Notes: a model not told the origin generated them from the sequence alone. DNA of 64,000 bases from Paenibacillus sp. SC116 (GCF_024733555.1 NZ_JANIOF010000001.1:2042777-2106776), one strand, 5' to 3'; counted from the first letter of the stretch, positions 9,330 to 18,551 are shown. Program-made: numbers and translations.

Positions 9330-9692
9330 ATGAGTATTTTAGGTCACATTGTTCGATTTATCGTTGCTGCCTTTGTTATTATGGTCACGTCATGGCTGGT
9401 ACCAGCCTTCTCTGTTGGCGGTTTCTGGAGCGCCTTATTCTTGGCCCTTGTTATTGCCATACTGGGATGGGTTGCTGAGGCTATCTTTGGCGGCCGCGTT
9501 ACTCCATTTGGCAGAGGTATAGTCGGCTTCCTAGTCAGTGCGCTCATCATCTACGTAGCCCAATTCTTTGTCGGCGGTGTATCCGTGTCGATATTCGGCG
9601 CATTGATTGCAGCACTTGTGATTGGATTGATCGACTTGTTCATTCCAGTAGCAACACCATACGAAGCTGGACGCAGTAAAGAAACCAAATAA
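9330..9692 (+). CDS. 4-TM phage-holin-like membrane protein
   Basis: A 120-residue protein that is almost entirely hydrophobic, with four predicted membrane helices (about 5-27, 29-50, 62-84, 86-108) and small, glycine-rich loops. It resembles the phage_holin_4_2 / YvlD-type family of small membrane proteins; no lysis function is implied in a chromosomal setting. AAAAAGGAGG lies 8 bases before the ATG. It is transcribed away from mutS2 and sits 200 bases before the CuA-type lipoprotein on the same strand. Its role is unknown. Confidence 0.8.
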   Translation: MSILGHIVRFIVAAFVIMVTSWLVPAFSVGGFWSALFLALVIAILGWVAEAIFGGRVTPFGRGIVGFLVSALIIYVAQFFVGGVSVSIFGALIAALVIGLIDLFIPVATPYEAGRSKETK

Positions 9693-9736
9693 CGCGATAA
9701 CGCGCTGTAATTCTAAAATACAGCCAGTGTAGTTTG

Positions 9737-9753
9737 TTCACATAACGTTCACA
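9737..9753 (+). promoter_or_regulatory. Tandem TTCACA direct repeat
   Basis: Two TTCACA hexamers start 11 bases apart (9737 and 9748), upstream of the cupredoxin gene. The one-turn spacing resembles PhoP-type response-regulator sites in Bacillus. It may be chance. Confidence 0.25.
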
Positions 9754-9894
9754 ACAGACAACAAATCATGACAAAATATCCCTTCCCCACAACGTATACT
9801 TATGAAAATGTAAGTAGGCCACCAATCAAACAGCGCTAGGTGTACAAGCAATAAGCGATAACTGTTTGAGCCTGTGAGGAAGGGAGAAACTTAT

Positions 9895-10254
9895 ATGTCA
9901 AGACGAACAGCTCTCACTTGTGCTACCGCCTTAATGGCAGTCTTTATGTTGTCAGCCTGCGGTACTGAAACAGCAAGCCAAGAGCAGCAAACAGCTGAAG
10001 TTAAACTGATCATAAAAGCATCAAACTACAAGTTCGATCAAACTGAATATCGCGTAAAAGGTAATCAACCTATACAGTTTAGCCTCGAAACAAACGGCAA
10101 TCACGGCATTACTATTGATGAGTTGGATTTATCGCTAGATCCAATTAATCATGATCAAGTCATCACCCCTGCGGCTGGCACTTATACGTTTGAGTGTAAC
10201 ATTGCTTGCGGACCAGGGCACAAAGACATGAAAGCAACCTTAATTGTAGAATAG
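9895..10254 (+). CDS. Cupredoxin lipoprotein with CuA-type site
   Basis: An exported lipoprotein of 119 residues. A signal peptide ends in the lipobox LSAC, so the cysteine would carry lipid and hold the protein on the outer face of the membrane. The rest is one cupredoxin barrel. It has GNHGI, giving a first histidine, and near the C-terminus CNIACGPGHKDM, which is the C-x3-C-x3-H-x2-M layout of the binuclear CuA centre of cytochrome oxidase subunit II. The usual subunit II membrane helices are absent. It could be an electron-transfer or copper-delivery protein. The GTG at 9874 also fits the frame, but GGGAG 8 bases before 9895 decides the start. Confidence 0.85.
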   Translation: MSRRTALTCATALMAVFMLSACGTETASQEQQTAEVKLIIKASNYKFDQTEYRVKGNQPIQFSLETNGNHGITIDELDLSLDPINHDQVITPAAGTYTFECNIACGPGHKDMKATLIVE

Positions 10255-10275
10255 ATCATGAATACACACCAAAGC

Positions 10276-10312
10276 AGCCGCCATGCTCCGATTTTTTCGG
10301 CACGGCGGCTTT
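10276..10312 (+). terminator. Terminator after the cupredoxin gene
   Basis: A GC-rich stem, AGCCGCC with GGCGGCT, extended inward past one mismatch, with a T-rich loop and a short T run after it. Confidence 0.7.
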
Positions 10313-10389
10313 CATCCATATTACGCAGCTTTTTCGAATGAGTGCGTTGTTCGTTGCCTAGATGGATAGAGACTAGAAACTAACTAAGC

Positions 10390-11013
10390 TTATAACCATT
10401 GTGCCCAACGTATTGATTCTGCAATAACAGAAGGTAACCATTCACTCGTCTTTATCGCCCATTGAGATTGCTCAAGGACTTGACGAATCGTAGTCTGTGG
10501 CCAACTTTTCAAGAGTACATATCCGATTCCCCATACTATAAAAAATTGCATTACGCCGATGAAGGCCCCGCCTAATCGATCTAATACCCGGATGGAGCGA
10601 ACATGTGACATTCGCGCTATAACATACTTTAGCAGCAACAATCCGATCCAAGTGAACCCAAACATAATACCGAATGAAAGCCCAGCATGGAGCATCTGCT
10701 CACCATAGTTCTGAGCGGATTGCAGCCCATCTATCCCGACTGCACCTTCATCGATATAGGCTGAAGTACGTACGCCAAATAATTGCTTGCGTACCCAGGG
10801 GATTAAGTATTCATACGTACGTGAAGCCACGATGAATGCAATGAGCCACCCTAACATCGATAGTGCTTTTGCTTTGAATCCACGAACTGCACCGATAAGG
10901 CCGAACATAACAATCGTGATGGACAAAAGGATGTCCAAACTATTCCATGTGCCCACCTTTAGCATCGTGGCTGCGCTGACAGCGTTAGAAGTCTGCATCC
11001 ATTCTGTCCACAT
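10390..11013 (-). CDS. CvpA family membrane protein
   Basis: A 207-residue membrane protein of the CvpA (colicin V production) family, with four helices. The family pattern is clear in WNSLDILLSITIVMFGLIGA and FIVWGIGYVLL. In Firmicutes this gene (yshB) follows zapA and precedes polX and mutS2; here it begins 25 bases after the zapA-like gene, so the two form an operon. Its role in Gram-positives is not established. AGAAAGG lies before the ATG. A 67-base AT-rich stretch without a clear T-run hairpin follows on the minus strand. Confidence 0.88.
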   Translation of the reverse strand: MWTEWMQTSNAVSAATMLKVGTWNSLDILLSITIVMFGLIGAVRGFKAKALSMLGWLIAFIVASRTYEYLIPWVRKQLFGVRTSAYIDEGAVGIDGLQSAQNYGEQMLHAGLSFGIMFGFTWIGLLLLKYVIARMSHVRSIRVLDRLGGAFIGVMQFFIVWGIGYVLLKSWPQTTIRQVLEQSQWAIKTSEWLPSVIAESIRWAQWL

Positions 11014-11038
11014 ACTTGAAGTACCTTTCTGTCAGACG

Positions 11039-14000
11039 TTACATCATTTCCAACCATTCGTTAAATTCACTTTTGAGCTTGCCATATTCCTCCTGAAGTG
11101 ATTTCAGTTCTTCTTGTACTTGTCGAGCTTTGTTTTGTTCCATTTCACGCTCGATTTGGCCAAGACGGAATTGATGGGAGAGCAGTTCAAACTGTTCCTG
11201 CATCATAGCCGTCTCCTCTTCACGCAGCGTAGATACATTTGCCGTAGCGCTATCTGCAGCTTCTTTCAATACCTCAACAGCAGCTGCAGCCTCAGCAGCC
11301 GCTTCTCGCTGCTCTTGAAGTTGCGCTATTAACTCAGCTCGCTCCTGTTCCCAAGCCTGCTGCTTAGTCGCTTGCTTACGCAGTTGATCCAGTTCCGCAT
11401 AGAGCTTGTCTTGTTCTAGCTTCCAATTAGTTTCCTTCTGCGCCCATTGCTGGTTCAATGCTTGATGCTGCTGTTGAGTTTGCTCAGTTACATTGTCTAC
11501 ATATTCACGTACAACTTTTAGCTGCTCTTCTTTTTCTATTTGAAGCTTCTCAACTTTTCTCTCTGATTCCTTTAACTGTTGTATTGCTTGTTCTAACTCG
11601 TAGTTACTATTTTCTGTTTGGGAACGCATTTGATCCAATTCACTCGCTGTTTGCAATAGCTGTGAAGATATTTGCTCATATTTAAGCTGGACATCATGAT
11701 AACTGGACGTTAATACTTCACGTTCTGATTCCAATTCTCGCAATTGAGTCGTCCAATTTTCTTCAAGTTTGATTAGGCTACTACTATGTTCTCCCTGAAG
11801 CTGCTCATAAAGATGATTATGTCGCTCTTCCATCGCGAGCTCTGCTGCCAATCGTTCAGCCTTCTCCTTCGTTAATGCTTCTTCGGCAGATGCAGCTTCA
11901 ATTGCTGCTGCCGTAATACTTCCCTTCAACTGCGCTTCAGATTCTTTTAAGTGACGAACCTGATGTTCTAGATTTTGTTGTATCTCTTGTCTTTCTTCTT
12001 CAACAAGCTTGAGTTCTTTGACCTGTGCATCCAGTCGTTCAACTTGCTCAACGGATGTTTGATATTGCAGTTCCAATTGAGAACGCTGCTCGCGTATTTG
12101 TCCCAACTCAGCCTCAAGTGCCTCTTTATGTTGAGAGCGCTCCTCAAGCAACTCTCCCTGATGGCGCAGATCACCCTCAACTTGTTGAAGTGTCTCTTGC
12201 AATTCAACAACACCCTGCTGCGCTTCATCTCTTGTACGAATAAGACGCTCCATCTCCACTTGTCGTGCGCGGTCAAGCTCTTCTGCCCGTTTCAAATGAC
12301 CTTCGAGCTGACGAGTCCGTGCCTCGCTTTGTGTTTTCTCAGCTTGCAATTGCTCATATTGCTCTATAAGTGACTCTTGCTCCGCATTATGCGATTGTTT
12401 GCACTGTGCAATCTCCTGCTCATAGTAAGCTTGCTGCGCTTGTATTTCGGATTGCATCTCTGCTTGTTCTTGCTGCAACTTATGCTCCCATTCAGCGCGC
12501 TCAGCATGCAGTTGCTCTTCCCATTGCGTAGTATGGGTCGCCAATTTTTGTTCCCAGCTTGAAATTTCAGCCGCTAGTTTCTGTTCCCATGTCGAACGCT
12601 CTACTGTTACTTGCTCTTCCCAATCTGAACGTTCACTGGATAACTGCTCAGCCCATTCTGTCCGTTCATTCGACAATTGCTGCTCCCATCGTGAGCGTTC
12701 ATCCGACAATTGCTGCGCCGACTGGGACTGCTCAGACAGAAGCTTCTGTTCCCAATCCGCGCGCTCCGATTCCAATTGATGCTCCAAACTCGAAACAACG
12801 GTTATATGCTCATCTAGAGCTTCTTCAAGCTTTGTTTCCAACTGCTGACGAATATCAGTTACGTTTTGCTCGTGGCGGTCGCTAAGCTGTTCCAATTCAT
12901 CTTGGTGTTGAATTAGCAATTCTTGAATCACATCATCATGCTTCAACCGCGCTGAATCAGTCGCCGCCTTATGCTCCTCACGAAGAGCTGCAAGCTCAGC
13001 TTGGTGTTCGTCAGACATAGCTGTCTGCTTACCTTCCAACTCTTCACGAAGCTGCTTCAACGCTGCTTCATGCTGCTGGATTAAGGCAGTTTCTGCCGTT
13101 TGACGCTTCTCTTCAGCTGCCGCAGTCAAATCCTGATGTTCAAGCTGCATAAGCTCTAGAAGCTCTTGATGTTCCTCTTTCGACTGCGTTAATTCTCCTT
13201 GAAGTTTCGTACGATCTTCCTCTAATGAAGAACAGCGTCCTTGCCATTTATCTGTTAATTCCTGCTTCTCTTGCTCATGCTCCACCTTAAGCTTGGATAG
13301 TTCTTGTTCATGCTCTTGCTGAAGAATGGTTAGTAGCTGTTCATGTTCCTGTTTAAGCGTCGTCTCTACGAACTCATGCTCTTCTTTTAATAGAGCAAGC
13401 TGTTCATCCCGTTCTGTCGTAACTGCGTGAACGCGCTCTTGGAGCTCTTGCGCATGCTGTTGACTTAATTGCTCCGCTGCTTCTACCGCTGCGCTTACTT
13501 GCTGTTCAGCGGTTTCAAGACGATGCTTCATCTCCTGCACGCGACTAATAGCAGATTGAAGCTTACCCTCTGTTTCCTTAAGCTGTTCTTGGAGCTTGGC
13601 ATGCTTGCTGTCAATAAGTTTGCGTTCTTCGCGAAGCTGCCTCACAGATTGGTTGGTCATTTCTACTTGCTTGCGCAGCTCTGCAACTTCCTTAGCATGA
13701 CTTTCTTTATCCAGCTGCTGCTGCTTGACCTGTTTATCAAGCTTATCGCGTTCCGTTTGGAGCTGTGTCGTAGAGTTATTCTTCTCAGCTTGCAGTTGCT
13801 TTGTATTTTTATCCTGCTCTGCTTGCAGAAGTTTTGCATGCTTATCCTGCTCATCTCTCAGCAATTTCGCATGTTTTTCCTGCTCATCCTTTATTTGCTT
13901 CGTTAATTTTTCCCGCTCTACTTGGAGTTGATTCGATGCAACATTCTTCTCATCTGCAACTTTCTTCTCCAACAGCTCTAGTTGCTGTTTCAATTCCGTT

Positions 14001-14299
14001 TCCGTGCGCTTCAAAGACTGTTCCAGTCTTTGTTTTTCCGCATCCGTCACTTCTATCGCATCAACAAGCTGCTGCTGCTGATCTTTAATTCGTTGAATTT
14101 CTTCCGCTATATGTACAGCAGACAACACCGCAATTCTCGGGATGTCCAATCTTGGATTGCCCTCGGCAATCGTTCGCATACGCTCATCCACATAGTCGGC
14201 AATATTACGCATATATTCTTTACTCGTCGTACCTGCTAATTTATATTGTGTTCCATATATTTCAACGGTTACCCGGTGCTTGTCATTTGACGTCATCAT
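11039..14299 (-). CDS. Giant ZapA-like protein with hendecad coiled coil
   Basis: A 1086-residue cytoplasmic protein. Residues 1 to about 95 form a ZapA domain (VTVEIYGTQYKLAG, then the helix with RIAVLSAVHIAEEIQRIK), which in other bacteria binds and bundles FtsZ. ZapA normally stops near 85-110 residues. Here the terminal helix runs on for about 990 residues of charged coiled coil with almost no proline. Residues about 120-196 and 303-621 fall into 11-residue units, for example ERSRWEQQLSN; later parts look heptad-like. The locus (pheST, zapA, cvpA, then mutS2) supports a zapA origin. AAGGAGG stands before two adjacent ATGs; I use the first. It could be a long FtsZ linker or a new cytoskeletal filament. 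Confidence 0.88.
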   Translation of the reverse strand: MMTSNDKHRVTVEIYGTQYKLAGTTSKEYMRNIADYVDERMRTIAEGNPRLDIPRIAVLSAVHIAEEIQRIKDQQQQLVDAIEVTDAEKQRLEQSLKRTETELKQQLELLEKKVADEKNVASNQLQVEREKLTKQIKDEQEKHAKLLRDEQDKHAKLLQAEQDKNTKQLQAEKNNSTTQLQTERDKLDKQVKQQQLDKESHAKEVAELRKQVEMTNQSVRQLREERKLIDSKHAKLQEQLKETEGKLQSAISRVQEMKHRLETAEQQVSAAVEAAEQLSQQHAQELQERVHAVTTERDEQLALLKEEHEFVETTLKQEHEQLLTILQQEHEQELSKLKVEHEQEKQELTDKWQGRCSSLEEDRTKLQGELTQSKEEHQELLELMQLEHQDLTAAAEEKRQTAETALIQQHEAALKQLREELEGKQTAMSDEHQAELAALREEHKAATDSARLKHDDVIQELLIQHQDELEQLSDRHEQNVTDIRQQLETKLEEALDEHITVVSSLEHQLESERADWEQKLLSEQSQSAQQLSDERSRWEQQLSNERTEWAEQLSSERSDWEEQVTVERSTWEQKLAAEISSWEQKLATHTTQWEEQLHAERAEWEHKLQQEQAEMQSEIQAQQAYYEQEIAQCKQSHNAEQESLIEQYEQLQAEKTQSEARTRQLEGHLKRAEELDRARQVEMERLIRTRDEAQQGVVELQETLQQVEGDLRHQGELLEERSQHKEALEAELGQIREQRSQLELQYQTSVEQVERLDAQVKELKLVEEERQEIQQNLEHQVRHLKESEAQLKGSITAAAIEAASAEEALTKEKAERLAAELAMEERHNHLYEQLQGEHSSSLIKLEENWTTQLRELESEREVLTSSYHDVQLKYEQISSQLLQTASELDQMRSQTENSNYELEQAIQQLKESERKVEKLQIEKEEQLKVVREYVDNVTEQTQQQHQALNQQWAQKETNWKLEQDKLYAELDQLRKQATKQQAWEQERAELIAQLQEQREAAAEAAAAVEVLKEAADSATANVSTLREEETAMMQEQFELLSHQFRLGQIEREMEQNKARQVQEELKSLQEEYGKLKSEFNEWLEMM
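12437..12766 (-). repeat. Ten tandem 33-bp units coding 11-residue repeats
   Basis: Residues 512-621 of the ZapA-like protein divide into ten units of 11 with tryptophan at position 5 in most, such as ERTEWAEQLSS and ERSDWEEQVTV. At DNA level the match CGTTCATTCGACAATTGCTG (12663) recurs at 12696 with one change, exactly 33 bases away, so part of the array is recently duplicated. Confidence 0.85.
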
Positions 14300-14633
14300 A
14301 ACGTCCTCCTTCATTCCATTCCGCTAACTGCAGCATGATTATGATTGCGCTTGGCATCTAATATCCTAACAAATAATGTAGGAACTGCTGCGAATATGTA
14401 AAATTTGCTTAACCCAAGCACAGAAATGCACGCTGGAAAATAGCGTTTGCAACTATTTCGATACACACATGCATATCTCCTGCTACAAAAGGGCTTTGCG
14501 TGAAGTTTAGCACCTTTCGAAGATAATGGTCAAATTCAGAAAGAACCTATTCACCATACCGAAATTTTCCGGAAGGCAAATAGGTTCTTTATTTGGTATA
14601 AATTTATTCAATTAATGGAATTTTATGATGGGT
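14300..14633. other. Intergenic region between pheT and zapA-like gene
   Basis: About 330 bases. It holds the pheT terminator (14540-14590) and about 240 bases that must carry the promoter of the ZapA-like gene on the minus strand. I see no convincing -35/-10 pair and no further ORF. Confidence 0.6.
14540..14590 (-). terminator. pheST terminator
   Basis: A 12-bp stem, AAAGAACCTATT with AATAGGTTCTTT, and an inner CCGG pairing. On the minus strand it follows the pheT stop by about 40 bases, and the tract after it is moderately T-rich. Confidence 0.65.
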
Positions 14634-17072
14634 TTATTTGCGAAGTTCAGCGCCTTCTGCTTCAATTGCAGCAATGACACGGCCATGAATCTCCGTAATT
14701 TCCTCATCTGTAAATGTACGCTCAGGATGACGATATACAAGTGAAATCGCAACGCTCTTCTTGTCGCTAGCAACACGATCACCTGTGTATACATCGAATA
14801 CTCGAATCGATTCCAACCAAGATTCTGCAGCAGCAGTAGCTTGTTCTAGAATACGTCCCATCTCAGCTTGACGATCCATTACGATAGCAAGGTCGCGCTC
14901 TACAGATGGGAAGCGCGGCAGCGTTTTGTATTCGATCGTGAAGTCAGCTTGAGCAACCAATGCTTCGATCTCAATTTCAGCCACGAATGTGTCCGCAAGA
15001 TCCTTAGTGCGCTGCAAGTCAGGATGAATCTGACCCAACGTTCCAAGTAATTGCTCTCCATCGTCCGCCTTCAAGTACAACGATGCAGAACGGCCTGGAT
15101 GATAACCAACTGGGCGATTCGCTTCATAACGAACACGACCGCTAAGGCCAAGATAGCTAAGCACACTGTCTACAATACCTTTTAGATCGAAGAAATCAAC
15201 CGCTTCAGGCTTTACGTTCCATTGAGCTTGCTGACGGTTGCCTGTAAGAAGAACAGCCAATACTAGCTTCTCTTCTGGCTGCTTCGTCAACTCTGCCTCT
15301 TCCGTCAAATACAAGCTGCTCATTTCGAACAAATGAACATCTTCTTGCTTGCGATTGCGGTTATGCGTAGCTACATCAAGCAAGCTTGGAAGCAAGCTTG
15401 TGCGCAGCACGCTGCGATCTTCGCTCATTGGCATCGCAAGTGCAATCGGCTTCGCATTTCCTGCCAACGCAGGGAACAACTTCGTCTCTTCTGGATGCGT
15501 GAAAGAATACGTCAAGGCCTCATGCAAGCCGCCATCTGTTAGCAAACGACGAATCGCGCGACGAACACGCTGAGATTTTGTTAAGCTGCCTGGTGTTGTT
15601 GTACCTTCGATTGGTGTTGTCGGAATGTTATCATAGCCGTAAAGACGAGCTACTTCTTCTATTAGATCTACATCAAGTGTAATATCGCCACGACGAGAAG
15701 GTACTGTTACTTCGAACATACCTTCTTCTACTGTCTTAACATCAAACACAAGACGCTCCAAGATAGACTGTACTTCAGCAGCAGTTAAGGACGTACCAAG
15801 CATACGGTTCGTTTTTTCCAAAGATAGACGAACAACTTGACGCTCATGCGTACCTACTTGCTGTTGTACAACCCCACGTGCAACTGTACCGCCTGCAATC
15901 GTGCGGATAAGCTCTGCTGCACGGTCAATCGCCGGCACAACATGCTCAAGGTTGACGCTCTTCTCAAAACGAAGTGACGCTTCCGAACGAAGGCCCAATT
16001 GTCTGGACGTCTTGCGCACGATACCGCCATCGAATTTCGCGGATTCAAGCACGATGTCAACTGTAGCTTCCGTTACTTCGGAGTTCTCTCCACCCATAAC
16101 GCCTGCAAGTGCAACTGCCTTCTCCGCATCTGCGATTACGAGCATATGTGGCTTCAACTTACGCTCTTGGCCATCAAGCGTGACAAGTGTCTCGCCTTCA
16201 TTCGCCATACGAACGTCGATGCTGCCGCCAGTGATTTGTGCCGCATCAAATGCGTGCAATGGCTGACCGTATTCAAGCATAACGAAGTTCGTCACGTCAA
16301 CGATATTGTTGATTGGTCTAACGCCTGCAGCAAGCAAACGATTTTGCAGCCACAATGGAGATTGGCCCACTTTAACACCACTCACATACCGAGCCGTATA
16401 GAGGCTGCAAGCATGATCAGCACTAATATTTACGCGAACCTTCTCGGAAGCTGCTTCACCTGTTTCTTCAACAGAAGTCGTCGGCAATGCTACAGGACGA
16501 TTCAAGATTGCGCCCACTTCATAAGCAGCACCAATCATACTCAAGCAATCCGAGCGATTCGGAGTCAAATCAAACTCCATCACGTGATCATTCAGATCAA
16601 GCACATCAGCAATTGGAGTACCAATTGTCAAATCTGAAGGCAATACCAGAATGCCTTCTTGCATATGCTTTGGCAGAAGCTTGTCATTCAAGCCCAGCTC
16701 CTTCGCAGAACAGATCATTCCTTGGGATTCAACACCGCGCAGCTTCGCGCGTTTAATCTTCATTCCACCTGGCATTACAGCGCCGATTTGAGCGACAGGT
16801 ACATGTTGACCAGCATCCACGTTCGCTGCACCGCACACGATTTGTACATGCTCTTCCGCACCTACATCTACTTTACATACGTTCAACTTATCTGCATCTG
16901 GATGCTTCTCCCGAGATACAACATAGCCGACTACAATATGATCCAAACCTTGATTACGGTTCTGCACGACATCAATCTCGATACCAGCACGCGTAATACG
17001 TTCTGCTAATTCATCGGCGCTAACGCCTGATACATCTATATATTGAGATAACCATTGATAGGATACGTTCAT
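14634..17072 (-). CDS. pheT: Phenylalanine-tRNA ligase beta subunit
   Basis: The beta subunit of phenylalanyl-tRNA synthetase, which charges tRNA-Phe as an alpha2-beta2 tetramer with PheS. At 812 residues it has normal bacterial length. In order: the OB-fold EMAP/tRNA-binding domain (about 40-155), B3/B4 editing domain, B5 domain, the inactive class II-like core, and the C-terminal ferredoxin-like anticodon-binding domain (about 715-810, starting YKTLPRFPSVERDLAIVMD). GGAAGGGG lies 8 bases before the ATG. It follows pheS by 32 bases and shares its T-box-controlled promoter. Confidence 0.97.
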   Translation of the reverse strand: MNVSYQWLSQYIDVSGVSADELAERITRAGIEIDVVQNRNQGLDHIVVGYVVSREKHPDADKLNVCKVDVGAEEHVQIVCGAANVDAGQHVPVAQIGAVMPGGMKIKRAKLRGVESQGMICSAKELGLNDKLLPKHMQEGILVLPSDLTIGTPIADVLDLNDHVMEFDLTPNRSDCLSMIGAAYEVGAILNRPVALPTTSVEETGEAASEKVRVNISADHACSLYTARYVSGVKVGQSPLWLQNRLLAAGVRPINNIVDVTNFVMLEYGQPLHAFDAAQITGGSIDVRMANEGETLVTLDGQERKLKPHMLVIADAEKAVALAGVMGGENSEVTEATVDIVLESAKFDGGIVRKTSRQLGLRSEASLRFEKSVNLEHVVPAIDRAAELIRTIAGGTVARGVVQQQVGTHERQVVRLSLEKTNRMLGTSLTAAEVQSILERLVFDVKTVEEGMFEVTVPSRRGDITLDVDLIEEVARLYGYDNIPTTPIEGTTTPGSLTKSQRVRRAIRRLLTDGGLHEALTYSFTHPEETKLFPALAGNAKPIALAMPMSEDRSVLRTSLLPSLLDVATHNRNRKQEDVHLFEMSSLYLTEEAELTKQPEEKLVLAVLLTGNRQQAQWNVKPEAVDFFDLKGIVDSVLSYLGLSGRVRYEANRPVGYHPGRSASLYLKADDGEQLLGTLGQIHPDLQRTKDLADTFVAEIEIEALVAQADFTIEYKTLPRFPSVERDLAIVMDRQAEMGRILEQATAAAESWLESIRVFDVYTGDRVASDKKSVAISLVYRHPERTFTDEEITEIHGRVIAAIEAEGAELRK

Positions 17073-17104
17073 CGTTGGTCCCCTTCCTTCTTCATTACCG
17101 TCTC

Positions 17105-18136
17105 TTACATGCGGTCGAACTGCTGCAAGAATCGGACATCATTCGTATAGAAATGGCGAATATCATCAATGCCGTACTTCAAGAGCGCAATACGCTCGAT
17201 ACCCATACCGAAAGCAAAGCCAGAATACTCTTCAGGGTCATAGCCGCCCATTTCCAACACTTTTGGGTGAACCATGCCGCAGCCGAGAATTTCCAACCAG
17301 CCTGTTTGCTTACACATTCTACATCCGTTGCCTTTGCACTGTACGCATGTTACGTCAACTTCAACGCTCGGTTCTGTGAACGGGAAGAAGCTTGGACGCA
17401 GGCGAATTTGCATATGAGAACCGAACATTTCTTTAACAAACTGAAGTAATGTACCTTTAAGGTCACTCATACGGATGTTGCGATCGATGACCAAACCTTC
17501 AATCTGATGGAACATGAAGGAATGTGTCGCATCATCATCATCGCGACGATACACACGTCCTGGACACACCACTTTTACTGGCTTGCCGTTCATCAATTCC
17601 ATCGTGCGCACCTGAACAGGTGATGTTTGCGTACGCATAAGCAGCTCTTCTGTAATATAGAAGGAATCCTGCATATCGCGAGCTGGGTGGTCTTTTGGCA
17701 AGTTCAACGCTTCGAAGTTGTAGTAATCCTGCTCCACCTCTGGACCTTCCGCCACTTGATAACCCATGCCAATGAAAATGTCTTCTAGCTCTTGCGTTAC
17801 TTTGCTTAATGGATGAACGCTTCCGCGTGCCATCGGACGTCCTGGCAATGTTACATCAATCGTTTCAGCTTGCAGCTTGCGGTCTGTTTCTTCACGAATA
17901 AATGCTTCCTGTAGCTCTTGCAAACGAGACTCAATCGAATCGCGAACGACATTCGCTACTTGACCGATGACTGGACGCTCTTCTGCACTAAGACTACCCA
18001 TCCCGCGCAGTATTTCTGTAAGCGCTCCTTTTTTCCCTAGGTACTTAACGCGAAGATCGTTCAATTGCTGCACATCCTGCACTTGCTCCAGCATCGCCAA
18101 AGCTTCTGTGCGCAGCGCCTCCAAACGCTCTTTCAT
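17105..18136 (-). CDS. pheS: Phenylalanine-tRNA ligase alpha subunit
   Basis: The catalytic alpha subunit of phenylalanyl-tRNA synthetase, 343 residues. An N-terminal coiled-coil arm (about 1-85) that holds tRNA precedes the class II core. Visible core elements are [19 protein letters not shown], the strand with [13 protein letters not shown], the segment [19 protein letters not shown] and the ATP-binding motif 3 in [25 protein letters not shown] lies 7 bases before the ATG. It is the first gene of the pheS-pheT unit behind a T-box leader and a strong promoter. Confidence 0.97.
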   Translation of the reverse strand: MKERLEALRTEALAMLEQVQDVQQLNDLRVKYLGKKGALTEILRGMGSLSAEERPVIGQVANVVRDSIESRLQELQEAFIREETDRKLQAETIDVTLPGRPMARGSVHPLSKVTQELEDIFIGMGYQVAEGPEVEQDYYNFEALNLPKDHPARDMQDSFYITEELLMRTQTSPVQVRTMELMNGKPVKVVCPGRVYRRDDDDATHSFMFHQIEGLVIDRNIRMSDLKGTLLQFVKEMFGSHMQIRLRPSFFPFTEPSVEVDVTCVQCKGNGCRMCKQTGWLEILGCGMVHPKVLEMGGYDPEEYSGFAFGMGIERIALLKYGIDDIRHFYTNDVRFLQQFDRM

Positions 18137-18179
18137 GGTACATCCTCCTTCAATCTTTCAGCTGTAATCAACTCGGTAA

Positions 18180-18516
18180 CACAAAAAGGCCTTCCATCCC
18201 GAAGGGACGAAAGACCGTGGTACCACCCTTATTAGAAACGCCGTCAACGATCCATTTACATCCGCTCTACAGCAGAGAAAAAGGAATCAAATAGACATTC
18301 TCACTCAAAACGGCTGTAACGGACCGTATCCGGGACACTCTACTGACAAAACACAACGAATATGATCGTCATCTTCTGGTGTTCAAGCTCCTGCTCCAGA
18401 GTGAATTTCGAAAGCCCATGCTTCAGATACGCTCTCAATCTATGGCGCATCCTCCCTGGCAAGCGGTACTGACTACTTATCTCTTTCAAGGCAGTTGAAT
18501 ATCGACTATTTACATT
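18180..18516 (-). promoter_or_regulatory. T-box leader of pheST
   Basis: A tRNA-sensing leader. On the minus strand the T-box core GGGTGGTACCACG (complement about 18215-18228) is followed by a terminator stem with arms about 18204-18213 and 18184-18196 and a T run. Upstream, Stem I elements such as AGTAGTCAGTACCG can be read. A UUC triplet followed by A (complement 18403-18405) fits a phenylalanine specifier. Uncharged tRNA-Phe would favour antitermination and raise pheST expression. Confidence 0.93.
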
Positions 18517-18522
18517 TCAAAT

Positions 18523-18551
18523 ATTATATAGAATGATGGCTGCTTTTGCAA
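18523..18551 (-). promoter_or_regulatory. Sigma-A promoter of pheST
   Basis: TTGCAA (18546-18551) and TATAAT (18523-18528) read on the minus strand with a 17-base spacer, placing the transcript start near 18516. Confidence 0.8.

Noticed and set aside
13469-13906. Open frame of 145 codons on the plus strand inside the ZapA-like gene
   Set aside because: It is antisense to a long coiled-coil frame whose Gln/Glu/Leu codons leave few stops on the other strand. It has no ribosome site and a Leu/Phe-heavy translation.
15999-16637. Open frame of 212 codons opposite pheT
   Set aside because: pheT is certain by domain content; the antisense frame has no ribosome site and an odd Cys/His-rich make-up.
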